Origin: VSJD01 sp964617825
GTDB taxonomy: Bacteria; Verrucomicrobiota; Kiritimatiellia; JAAZAB01
DNA length: 64,000 nt
Reading direction: 5' to 3'
NCBI GenBank assembly: GCA_964617825.1
Contig: CAZTWL010000016.1
Location: 22,487 to 86,486 of the forward strand
A program made the position numbers and the translations under genes. Each line of letters opens with the position of its first letter. Position 1 is the first letter of the stretch. Below the pieces are notes generated by a model. That model worked only from the letters and a program-made list of their open reading frames with translations, did no database searches and was not told the origin of the DNA. This document shows, one piece after another, positions 25,849-34,300 of the stretch.

Positions 25849-26940
25849 ATGGACGTTCCTGTAAATAACGCCCGGCTTGTGACCATGCTGCGCGGCCTGC
25901 TGGCCGAACCGGCCCCCCATGATGGCCCATGGCGGCGGGTCATATGCAAGCCCCGCGCTCCATCCTCAGAGGCATCCTGTGCGGTGATTGACTTGTCTGG
26001 AGTTCAGACAGGGGCCAAGGATGATGAGCTCCGTGACGAGGTGCGGGCGGTCCTGCAACGGGCAACCAACTGTCCGGATCGCGTCAGCTTGCCCGGCGGA
26101 AGTGTTTATTGCATTGAGCGTGAAGTTGTCCCGGCGCCTCTGCAAAATGAAATAGCCCTGGTAACTGGTGCGGCGGGCGCCATCGGATCGGGAATTTGCC
26201 GCGGCTTGCTGGCGAATGGCGCGTATGTAGCGGCTGCCGATCTGGCACGCGAGGCTCTGGATGATTTGGTCCGAGAACTGAATCCGCTTGCGCCCGGCCG
26301 CATTATGGGTGTGGCCATGGATGTGACCGCTGCGGCTTCCGTGGCCGCTGGTTTCGGCGCCGTGGCCGCGGCTTGGGGTGGGGTGGATATCGTTGTGGTC
26401 AATGCCGGGATTGCGACGGTGGCACGGCTTGTTGACCTGGATGTGGAGGCCTTCCGGCGTTTGGAGCGGGTCAATGTGGAAGGGACCTTGTTGACCCTGG
26501 CGGAAGCAGGCCGGTGCCTGTGTCGTCAGGCGACGGGCGGAGACATCATTTTGGTGTCCACCAAGAACGTATTTGCCCCCGGCGCCCAATTTGGGGCCTA
26601 TAGCGCCACCAAGGCCGGCGCCCACCAATTGGCGCGCATCGCCAGCCTGGAACTGGCCCCCTTCGATATCCGTGTGAACATGGTTGCGCCGGATGCGGTT
26701 TTTTCGGATGGCAAGCGCAAATCGGGATTATGGGCCGAAGTCGGCCCCTCGCGTATGAAGGCCCGGGGCCTTGATGAAAAGGGCTTGGAAGATTATTATC
26801 GTAACCGCAATTTATTAAAAGCCAGGGTAACGCCCGACCACGTGGCCAACGCCGTGCTTTTCTTTGCCACCCGCCAAACGCCGACGACCGGCGCCACGAT
26901 TCCCGTGGACGGCGGTCTGCCGGATGCCACGCCGCGATGA
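25849..26940 (+). CDS. Short-chain dehydrogenase with ~110-residue N-terminal extension (rhamnulose-aldolase/dehydrogenase C-half-like)
   Basis: The 363-residue protein has a classical SDR from about residue 105: ALVTGAAGAIGSG is the NAD motif, VVVNAGIA the structural motif, and YSATKAG holds the catalytic Tyr and Lys. The late segment (YYRNRNLLKARVTPDHVANA, then PVDGG) is typical of the SDR half of bifunctional rhamnulose-1-phosphate aldolase/lactaldehyde dehydrogenases. The first 100 residues do not show a class II aldolase and may be a remnant or a small separate domain. The ATG at 25849 is chosen; an open frame begins with TTG at 25813. It is divergent from the ABC operon. Lactaldehyde or sugar-alcohol oxidation is a plausible but unproven role. 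Confidence 0.8.
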   Translation: MDVPVNNARLVTMLRGLLAEPAPHDGPWRRVICKPRAPSSEASCAVIDLSGVQTGAKDDELRDEVRAVLQRATNCPDRVSLPGGSVYCIEREVVPAPLQNEIALVTGAAGAIGSGICRGLLANGAYVAAADLAREALDDLVRELNPLAPGRIMGVAMDVTAAASVAAGFGAVAAAWGGVDIVVVNAGIATVARLVDLDVEAFRRLERVNVEGTLLTLAEAGRCLCRQATGGDIILVSTKNVFAPGAQFGAYSATKAGAHQLARIASLELAPFDIRVNMVAPDAVFSDGKRKSGLWAEVGPSRMKARGLDEKGLEDYYRNRNLLKARVTPDHVANAVLFFATRQTPTTGATIPVDGGLPDATPR

Positions 26941-27077
26941 CAAAACGAATTGTTGCTGGACGATGACTGTGGGCGTTGTTGGCTTTGGAAAACAAGGTGT
27001 ACGGTCGTGGTTCATAAAACGGCAGCAGGCGGTTCTTGCTGACCGTATCTGTAACCAAACAAGAAAAGGAGGCATGC

Positions 27078-27527
27078 GTGAAAACCATGATTCTGGGTTT
27101 GTTGCTGACAGGTTTGTTCGGCGTTTCTGCCTTGGGGGGAGAAGAATGGCTGACGGATTTTAACAAGGCCAAGAAGGAAGCGGCCGAAAAGAAACTGCCG
27201 ATCCTCGCTGACTTTTCCGGTTCCGATTGGTGTGGCTGGTGTATCAAGCTCGACAAGGAAGTGTTTTCTCAAGCTGAATTCAAGGCGTTTGCCAAGGACC
27301 AAGTCGTGTTGTTTTTGGCCGATTATCCACGCGCGAAAGAACAGTCCGCCGAAGTTAAGTCGCAGAACGAGCAGTTGAGCAAGGAGTATGCGGTCCAAGG
27401 GTTCCCAACCGTTTTGATCCTGGATGCCGAGGGCAAAGTTATTGCCCGGACCGGCTACCGCAAGGGTGGGGCCGGGGCCTACGTGCAACATTTGAAGGAT
27501 TTGCTGAAACAACCCGTTAACAAATAA
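27078..27527 (+). CDS. Exported thioredoxin-like protein
   Basis: This 149-residue protein starts with a signal peptide (VKTMILGLLLTGLFGVSALG) and has one thioredoxin fold of the Thioredoxin_7/DUF255-like class. The redox motif is WCGWC (Cys52 and Cys55), and the cis-proline motif GFPTVLIL lies further on. It probably reduces or shuffles disulfides in the periplasm. The GTG at 27078 is preferred because AAGGAGG lies 5 bases before it; an ATG at 27087 would be 14 bases away. It is followed after 126 bp by the Cys-rich YHS-like protein, which also starts with GTG and is exported. The pairing suggests a thiol or metal role. Confidence 0.88.
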   Translation: MKTMILGLLLTGLFGVSALGGEEWLTDFNKAKKEAAEKKLPILADFSGSDWCGWCIKLDKEVFSQAEFKAFAKDQVVLFLADYPRAKEQSAEVKSQNEQLSKEYAVQGFPTVLILDAEGKVIARTGYRKGGAGAYVQHLKDLLKQPVNK

Positions 27528-27653
27528 GACGAGGAGGTGCGCGATCAAAGGGGTGATCGAAAATCCATTTAAGGTTAATTCCATATGGGTCGTTTGCTAA
27601 AAAATCATCAAGCGGGGTTCATCGATCGATAAATCCAATTGGAGGATGCTATT

Positions 27654-28196
27654 GTGAAAAATAAGAAAATGATGTTTGGCTTGGTTGCCGCGTTGGCGTT
27701 GGCAATGGTTGCAAGCTCGATGGCCCAGGAAGCTGCGGCTCCGGCCAAGACGGAAGCGGGTCCCGCATGTGCCATGATGTGCGCTGGCGGAACGGGCGCG
27801 GCCAAGGCGCAGACGCTTTGCCCGATTATGGGCGGTAAATGCAGCAAGGATGTTTTTGTGGATGTAGAAGGCTGCCGCATTTACGTTTGCTGCCAGGACT
27901 GCGTAGCCAAGGTCAAGGCCGACCCGAAAGCGGCCCTTGCCAAGATCAAGGCCAACGGCGAGCAGCCTGAATGTGTGTGCGTCGTGTGTCCCAAGTGCGG
28001 CGAATTTCAGGGCTCGCCCAAGTGCTGCCAGCCCGGCGCCGTGAAATGCGAAAAATGCAAGATGGACAAGGATTCTCCCGGTTGCTGCAAGCCGGATGTC
28101 CTGGGAAAGACCATTTCCTGCGGAATGGATGCTTCCAAATGCTGCCCGGCTGCCAAATCGGAAAAGACGATGGCGCCGGCCGAAGCGGCGAAATAG
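27654..28196 (+). CDS. Exported 21-cysteine YHS/TRASH-like metal-binding protein
   Basis: The 180-residue protein has a signal peptide (to about residue 25), then 21 cysteines, many as CC, CxxC or CxC. Residues 56-95 read CPIMGGKCSKDVFVDVEGCR followed by IYVCCQDCVAKV, a match to the secreted YHS-like domain (usual form CPVMGGxxxKxxYVDYxGKRIYFCC). The remainder (CVCVVCPKCG, PKCCQPGAVKCEKC, GCCKPDVLG, SKCCPA) has no named domain but looks like a multi-site thiolate metal binder. GTG is chosen as start because GGAGG lies 8 bases upstream. A metal sequestration or delivery role in the periplasm is inferred, with the upstream thioredoxin-like protein a candidate to keep the thiols reduced. Confidence 0.8.
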   Translation: MKNKKMMFGLVAALALAMVASSMAQEAAAPAKTEAGPACAMMCAGGTGAAKAQTLCPIMGGKCSKDVFVDVEGCRIYVCCQDCVAKVKADPKAALAKIKANGEQPECVCVVCPKCGEFQGSPKCCQPGAVKCEKCKMDKDSPGCCKPDVLGKTISCGMDASKCCPAAKSEKTMAPAEAAK

Positions 28197-28214
28197 TCGA
28201 GTAATGATCATGTG

Positions 28215-28246
28215 ACGGCCAGGTATGATTCTTCATACCTGGCCGT
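28215..28246 (+). terminator. Strong 14-bp hairpin after the YHS-like gene
   Basis: ACGGCCAGGTATGA and its exact complement flank a TTCT loop. The hairpin is 18 bp past the stop of the Cys-rich gene. It has no T-run, so it may be a weak terminator, a 3' stabiliser or a protein-binding site. Confidence 0.6.
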
Positions 28247-28289
28247 TGGCATATTCGAACCTGTTGATCGGCCTGTGGAGAGCTAATTC

Positions 28290-29705
28290 ATGATGGCGGC
28301 TTTAGATCGGTGGTTTCATTTGACCGCCAGCGGGACCACGGTGCGAACCGAGATACTGGCCGGGGTTACGACCTTTTTAACCATGGCCTACATCATCTTT
28401 CTCCAGCCGGCCATTCTGTCCGGGAAGCTCTTCGGCCTTCAAACCGGCATGGATTTCGGCGCGGTGATGACGGCCACCTGCGTGTCGGCGGCCTTGGCGA
28501 CGATGATCATGGCGCTCTATGCGCGCTATCCGATCGCGCAGGCGCCCGGAATGGGCGAAAACTTTTTTTTTGTTTTTTCCGTTTTGCCGGCGGCAACGGC
28601 GGCCGGGTTTGCCCAGCCCTGGCGGGTGGGGCTCGGCGTCGTTCTGGTGGCCGGCATGATTTTCATGTTGATCTCGATGGTCGGCGTGCGCGAGATAATC
28701 ATTGACGCCGTCAGCCCCAGCCTGAAGAACGGGATTGCCGTGGGCATCGGGTTTTTAATCACGTTTATCGGCTTTCAGAATGCGCGTTTGATTTTACCCA
28801 GCACAGGCACTTGTGTGCGCTTGAACCCCCAGTTTGCATCGCCGGACATGATTGTTTTTTTCTTTGGCTTGATCCTGACCGCGGCCCTGCATGTCCGCCA
28901 TGTGCGCGGAGCCATTCTTTGGGGCATTTTGGCTTCAACCCTTATGGCCGTCATGCTTAAATTAATAATTCCCCATCTGTCTCCGGTCATTACGCAGACC
29001 GGGCTGGTGCGCGAATCCCTGTTGATGACCAGATTCCAAATTGCCAGCCAGCTGACGGCGCTTCCTCCTTCCATGGAGAGCACATTTATGCAGATGGACC
29101 TCGTTCACGCCTGCTCTTTGACTATGTTGCCGTTCATTGTAATTTTTCTGTTCATGGATGTGTTCGATACCATGGGGACGTTGATCGGGTTGGGGGAACA
29201 GGCTGGGTTTATTGTGAACAATAAGTTGCCGCGCGCGCGCCAGGCGCTGTTGTCCGATGCGACCGGGACAGTGGTTGGCGCCTGTTGCGGAACCAGCACG
29301 GTGACGAGTTTCATTGAAAGCGCCGCGGGCGTGGAGCAAGGCGGACGGACGGGACTGGTGGGACTGGTAGTGTCCGCCTTGTTCTTGTTGGCGCTTTTCT
29401 TCAGTCCCATTGTGGCGATGATCGGCAGTTACGCGCCGGTTACCGCGCCGGCCCTCGTGATTGTGGGCTTCATGATGATACAGAATCTGAGAAAAATCGA
29501 TTGGGACGACTACAGCGAAGCCGTACCGGCATTCCTGATTGCCTTGGGAATTCCGCTGGCTTATTCGATTGTCGACGGCCTCGCCTTTGGGTTAATAATT
29601 TATCCGATTATCAAAGCGTTGAGCGGACGGATGCGCGATATTCGCTGGCCGATGGTTGTGGTCTGCATCATCCTGTTGATGTATTTTGTGATAATCAGGC
29701 GTTGA
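28290..29705 (+). CDS. NCS2 family purine permease (AzgA/PbuG-like)
   Basis: The 471-residue protein has about 13 TM helices and the AzgA subfamily signatures: GVTTFLTMAYIIFLQPAIL near the N-terminus, QAPGMGENFFF (usual consensus APGMGLNA), FMDVFDTMGTLIG, and GTSTVTSFIESAAGV. AzgA-type carriers import hypoxanthine, guanine or adenine with protons. A Glu replaces the usual Leu and the following Asn-Ala is Asn-Phe in the first motif (GENFFF), so specificity could differ. GGAG lies 9 bases before the ATG at 28290. It stands alone, convergent with the partner-switch operon that ends at 29752. Confidence 0.92.
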   Translation: MMAALDRWFHLTASGTTVRTEILAGVTTFLTMAYIIFLQPAILSGKLFGLQTGMDFGAVMTATCVSAALATMIMALYARYPIAQAPGMGENFFFVFSVLPAATAAGFAQPWRVGLGVVLVAGMIFMLISMVGVREIIIDAVSPSLKNGIAVGIGFLITFIGFQNARLILPSTGTCVRLNPQFASPDMIVFFFGLILTAALHVRHVRGAILWGILASTLMAVMLKLIIPHLSPVITQTGLVRESLLMTRFQIASQLTALPPSMESTFMQMDLVHACSLTMLPFIVIFLFMDVFDTMGTLIGLGEQAGFIVNNKLPRARQALLSDATGTVVGACCGTSTVTSFIESAAGVEQGGRTGLVGLVVSALFLLALFFSPIVAMIGSYAPVTAPALVIVGFMMIQNLRKIDWDDYSEAVPAFLIALGIPLAYSIVDGLAFGLIIYPIIKALSGRMRDIRWPMVVVCIILLMYFVIIRR

Positions 29706-29751
29706 CCACCTGCAATCGCGGCCTCGGACTGCAATATGCCGCCATGCCAAA

Positions 29752-30168
29752 TTATTGCAGCAAAATGTCCGCTTCCAGAACGTTGGTGTCGTTTTCCCGG
29801 CGGTAAGCGATGCGGCTGGCCGTTGCGCGGACAAGATGCAATCCGAGCCCCCCCACTTTCCTCTTGTTCAGCGGCAAGTGGATGTCAGGTTCGGGCGACT
29901 GCAGTGGGTCAAATGGATGGCCATCGTCTTTCAACTGCAGGCGGATCGTGTTCGGCAAGAGCGCGAGATTCACGGCGATTGTGTGATGGCCGGCATCGTC
30001 GTAGCCGTATTTGATGATATTGGTGACAATCTCTTCGATGACCAGATTGATCCGGAAGATTGCCTCGTTTGGAACGGTATGCTGATTAAGAAAACGATTG
30101 ACCGCGCTTATCAGAGGCGGCAGCGCAGCCAGCGTATTGCCGATGGTTTGATGGAGAGAATCGCTCAT
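29752..30168 (-). CDS. RsbW/SpoIIAB-type anti-sigma regulatory Ser/Thr kinase
   Basis: The 138-residue protein is a GHKL ATPase of the HATPase_c_2 class: the N-box reads LVIEEIVTNIIKYGYDD, the G1 box LKDDGHPFDP and the G2 region GGLGLHLVRATASRI. In partner-switch systems such a kinase phosphorylates a STAS antagonist and binds a sigma factor or other target. The STAS protein is encoded two genes upstream in the same operon. The ATG at 30168 is preferred to a TTG at 30186; no strong ribosome binding site is seen. No sigma factor or PP2C phosphatase gene lies next to it, so the output is unknown. Confidence 0.88.
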   Translation of the reverse strand: MSDSLHQTIGNTLAALPPLISAVNRFLNQHTVPNEAIFRINLVIEEIVTNIIKYGYDDAGHHTIAVNLALLPNTIRLQLKDDGHPFDPLQSPEPDIHLPLNKRKVGGLGLHLVRATASRIAYRRENDTNVLEADILLQ

Positions 30169-30225
30169 GGCGCCATGGTCACCCAACCGGACCGCTTGCC
30201 AAATGTGGCGGTGTGGGCAGGCTGA

Positions 30226-30882
30226 TCAGGCCATCATCGTCATGGACATGGCGATGGCCATCGTACGCTCAATTTCGCGGATGTCTTTGGCCATTTCCTG
30301 TCCAATTAAGTCCAGACGCGCCAGAGCGGTAATCCGCGAACGCACCTTTTCGTATTCCTCTGGCGTAAACAAGTCGTCCAACAGCCGGCAAGCGTTGCCC
30401 AGATTGATCAGCACGACCTCGCGCGGGTCGGGAATATCGTCGCTGAGGATCAGTTCCCGCAAACGGGTTCGGACTTCCTTGACCTCATGGTTGTCAATGA
30501 GCGGGTAGCGGCGCACTTCAAATACCCATAGGATGCGCCGGTTTTCCTGCTTGAGAATGCCTTTTTGAATCAGCCGGGCCAAAACTCGTTCCTGAATACG
30601 CTTGGATTGGTCGGCAAAGTATTTCAGCCAATAACTTGTCGGCTGTGGCGCAGGCTTCTGTTGGAGTTCGCGCAAGGTATCGTCCAATATGGGATCGCCG
30701 GTCGGTTTGGTGTCGGTGACGGTCAAGCTGGTCAAGTCCGTGTCAATCCGGTCCAGAAGCGCCAAGTCCATGAGCAGCGCTCCGGCCATGGCGTAATCGA
30801 GCGAAGAGACCGGCAGAGGCTTGATGGTGCCCTGCTTGTCATCAAGGGCGAGCAGAAAAATTTCTTCAGCAAAACTTAACAT
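30226..30882 (-). CDS. GPP34 (Golgi phosphoprotein 3) family protein
   Basis: This 218-residue protein starts with the GPP34 signature LSFAEEIFLLALDDKQG and continues through the helical fold, including DYAMAGALLMDLALLDRI and YFADQSKRIQERVLARLI. In eukaryotes GPP34/Vps74 binds phosphatidylinositol-4-phosphate on Golgi membranes. Bacterial homologues, known mainly from actinobacteria, are little studied and may bind anionic phospholipids. AAGGAACC lies before the ATG. It is the middle gene of an operon between a STAS antagonist and an RsbW-type kinase, which suggests that it takes part in or is controlled by partner switching at the membrane. That link is inference. Confidence 0.85.
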   Translation of the reverse strand: MLSFAEEIFLLALDDKQGTIKPLPVSSLDYAMAGALLMDLALLDRIDTDLTSLTVTDTKPTGDPILDDTLRELQQKPAPQPTSYWLKYFADQSKRIQERVLARLIQKGILKQENRRILWVFEVRRYPLIDNHEVKEVRTRLRELILSDDIPDPREVVLINLGNACRLLDDLFTPEEYEKVRSRITALARLDLIGQEMAKDIREIERTMAIAMSMTMMA

Positions 30883-30900
30883 GACAGGTTCCTTCCTCTG

Positions 30901-31239
30901 TTAGTTTGCGCAGGCTTCGACGGCTTCATTCACAGTTTTAAAAACAGGCAGAATGGTTTCAAATCCCGCAATGTCAAAAATTTGCTGGACCTGAGCGGAT
31001 AGGTTGGCCAACTCCAATTTGCCTTGGACTTGTTTCAGGCGTTTGGCGGCCGACAGGAATACCCGCAGCCCGGCGCTGCTTACATAGTCCAAGTTAGAGA
31101 GATCCAGTACGATCTTCTTAGTTCCGCTTTCGACCATGCTGGCAAGGCGCTTATCGAGTTCCGGCGAACTCATGGAGTCCAGCTTGCCTTCGGCTTTCAA
31201 TATTGTGACGTTGCCTTGTTTCGATTCGCTAATGTTCAT
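30901..31239 (-). CDS. STAS-domain anti-sigma factor antagonist
   Basis: The 112-residue STAS protein has the canonical order of strands and helices, with the phosphorylation loop LDYVSSAGLRVFLSAAKRL. Ser55, just before the AlaGly, matches the serine phosphorylated in SpoIIAA and RsbV. In the unphosphorylated form such proteins release the target held by the RsbW-type kinase, here encoded at 29752-30168. GGGGAG lies 6 bases upstream of the ATG. It is the first gene of the three-gene operon STAS, GPP34, kinase. Confidence 0.93.
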   Translation of the reverse strand: MNISESKQGNVTILKAEGKLDSMSSPELDKRLASMVESGTKKIVLDLSNLDYVSSAGLRVFLSAAKRLKQVQGKLELANLSAQVQQIFDIAGFETILPVFKTVNEAVEACAN

Positions 31240-31396
31240 GATCGCTCCCCGCTGTTATAGGTGTGCTTCTAAGAATTAGCGTCACGATCAGTGCTCGGGA
31301 TGTTAATTCTTCCTTATCTTGCGTCGTCGAACTTTATAAAATACGACACTGCTATACAATTTTTCGATACGAAACGAATTGGAAAATTTGCTGTGA

Positions 31397-34300
31397 TTAT
31401 GGGACGAAAGGCACGTTGTTTGCTCCGCCGAAGGTGTCGCTCATTGTGGCGTATAACAGGCTGGAGAACATGATTGCCCACCCGTCAGTTTGCGAAAAGG
31501 CTGCCGGATCAAGCAAGCCGTCGCCATCGTAATCAGCCGGTACAATCCAGGCGTAACCCGGTCCGCCGATAGCCAGATTGACCTGCGCGTACTTTGCCGA
31601 TGAAAGTTTGACTGCCAAAGTCCCCGTCGTTTCGTTATAGGTCGTCAAATCCGACTGGCCATCGCCATCGAAGTCACCCGGGACAAAGATCAAGCCTGCC
31701 CCGCCCAAGGACACCGGGACTTCGAAATATTCAGCGGATGAAAGTCTGATGCGGAGCAATCCATCGGTCGCTGAGTAGACGGCCGGGTCAGCTTTGCCGT
31801 CGCCATCATAATCGGCGCAGGCCACGACATATCCCGGCCCGCCAAGCGTCGTTTGCGCCGGGGCATACTGGCTGCCCGAAAGCAAGGCTCTCAATGTGGC
31901 CGTGGAGGCCTGATATGTTGCCACATCGGTCAGTTGGTCGCCGTCGTAATCGGCAGCCGCGGCCAATTGGCCCGGTCCGCCGAAGGTTGCCTGGATGACC
32001 GGTGCATATGCGAGCGACGACATCATTACGCGCCAATAGCTTTGCTCGGCGCTATAAACCATGGGATCCGCCAAGCCGTCGCCGTCGTAATCGCCCTGAA
32101 CGGGAACGCAGGAGACATCGCCGATGGCGACGGGGTATTCGCCCAGGGTTGTGCACAAAACCCGCAAGCGGGCGGAGTCCGGGGCAAAGAGGACAACATC
32201 GGATATCTTATCGCCATCGTAATCGTTGGCAACCTGTTTGGTCGTGAAGGATTTTCGAACCTGACGCCAACCGATAACCTCGCCGCTGAATTCGCTGCTG
32301 CCCAGTGCGTTCTTGGCACGGACTTTATATAAGTACGAAGCGCCGGCGAAAGTGGCGTTATCGTCAAAAAACGTTCGCGATGTCTCGCTGGCCGCAGATA
32401 TCCCGGCGTCGAGCGAAGGTGGGCGCGCCAGCGGCGTGGTGTCGGCCAGTGTTTGGGCCAGCACGTTTGCTCCGGGGCTTGCGCTGCGCACAACTTCGTA
32501 GCTGGTGGCGTTTTCCACGGCAGCCCAACTGATGCGTACACTATAAGGGCGAGTGCCTTGCGTGGCCGCTATGCCGGCAGGCGTTGTCAACTGAAGCCAG
32601 CCGGTATCCAACTCGCTGAATGGACTGGGGAACCCCTGCGCGTCATGTGCCTTGACCCAGTAGTAATAGACATGACTGGCGTTTGCCTGAATATCGTCAT
32701 AGCCCTGGATCGTCACTGTCCCGATCCGGGTAGCATTGCCTAAATTCGAGTCCGTACTGCGCCAGACTTCGTATTTTGTGGCCGCCTGCACCGCCTGCCA
32801 CATGATGCGAATCTTGGAATTAAACGTTCCTTTGGAGGCCGAGATGTTGGCGGGTTTAAGCAGGGCGGCGCGGAATCCCGTGGCGACAGCGCTGTAATTA
32901 CCCATGTCAGGCGTCCGGGAACGCACCCAGTAATAATAATTCAAATTAACTTCCGCGGTGGTGTCATTATAGGCCGTAACTGTCGGTGATACCGTTCCAA
33001 TCCGCGCCGCCAAGCCGACATTGGTATAAATGCCGCGCCAGATTTCATAACTCTTGGCGCCGAAGGCCCCGGACCAGTTCAAGGCGACGCAATTTGTCAA
33101 TGTGCCGCTGGTGGCGGTCAGGCCGGTTGGCGCCGGCAGGAAGCGCCAGCCCATGGTTGCGGCGGTGAAATCTCCGGCGCCGCCGAAATCGTTGATTGCC
33201 CGCACCCAATACCATTGTTTATAACCCGGCTCGACGGCGGCATCATAATAGGCTAGGTCGGTTATGAAGTCGGCAATTTTGGTGGCCGCAGACAATATGT
33301 TGGTCGTGGCGCGCCAGACTTCGAAATGATTAACATTCGTTGCCGTAGTCAACCAATTGAGTTGGATTCCGCCGGTATCCGTGCCCGCTGTCGACGTCAG
33401 ATTATAGGGGGTCCCAGGATCACCGATGATAAAGACCTGGACAGCAACCTGCACTACCGAACTTGCCTGCCCGATGGGTGCATATCCTGTGCCGGCATCG
33501 ACGGTTTGGAACGTCAGATGGCCGATATTAGTTCCCTTATTAGTGGCCATGTTGGCAAATTGAACCGAAATAATGTGGTCTTCCCCGTTTGTACACAGGC
33601 CGTTGGTATTAACCAGGAGCCAGGCGACGTCGCTGGTGACGGCGTAGTTCATATATGCGCGTGGTACGGCCCCGCTGTTATTCAAAACAATGTTGGTTTC
33701 CACGGGTTGGAGGCCGAGTTGGAAGGTCTGCGAGTAATTTGTCCAACTCACCGTCGGGATGGGGCGCGAGAACACGCTGGCAACCACCGTAACCTGTTGG
33801 GTCATGTTTATGCCGTTTTTGGTGGTAACCACGTCAAGAACGGATGAATGCACGCCAACATCCAATTCGTTGGTCGAAAAATCCACAACAAAGGTATGCG
33901 TGCCTTCCGTCAAGGTGCCGGTGCCCGGGGTTACGCTCATCCAGGGGCGATATATGTTAGTGGTGATCGCAAAAGACGGCGCGCTGGCATCGGACATCAC
34001 AATATCGAACGTCTGCGAAGCGGGGGCATAGCCGTACATGCAAGCGCTGGTTAAGTAATTGGTGCTGATCAGCAAGTCCATGACGTTCAGCGTGAGGGCC
34101 ACCGTCTGTGTGGAACTGAAACCGTAGCTGGTCGCGACGCTCAGCAATGAGGTGTGTGTGCCCGGCGCAAGCAGGGCTGATGCATAACTTACGGTTGTAA
34201 CATTGGTAACCTCGTTGGTGATTGTTCCCGATCCGGGAGTAACCACCGGCCAGGTCGCGCTGTCGTTGGTGACGATCGTATAATCGGACGGTCTGACGCC

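Noticed and set aside
26963..27100. Short frame with a Rossmann-like peptide (VGVVGFGKQG) before the thioredoxin-like gene
   Set aside because: The match is only about ten residues, the rest has no family, and it runs into the real gene in another frame.
31254..31259. TATAAC as a -10 box for the STAS operon
   Set aside because: Transcription would then start inside the ribosome binding site (GGGGAG), and no -35 box lies at a proper distance.
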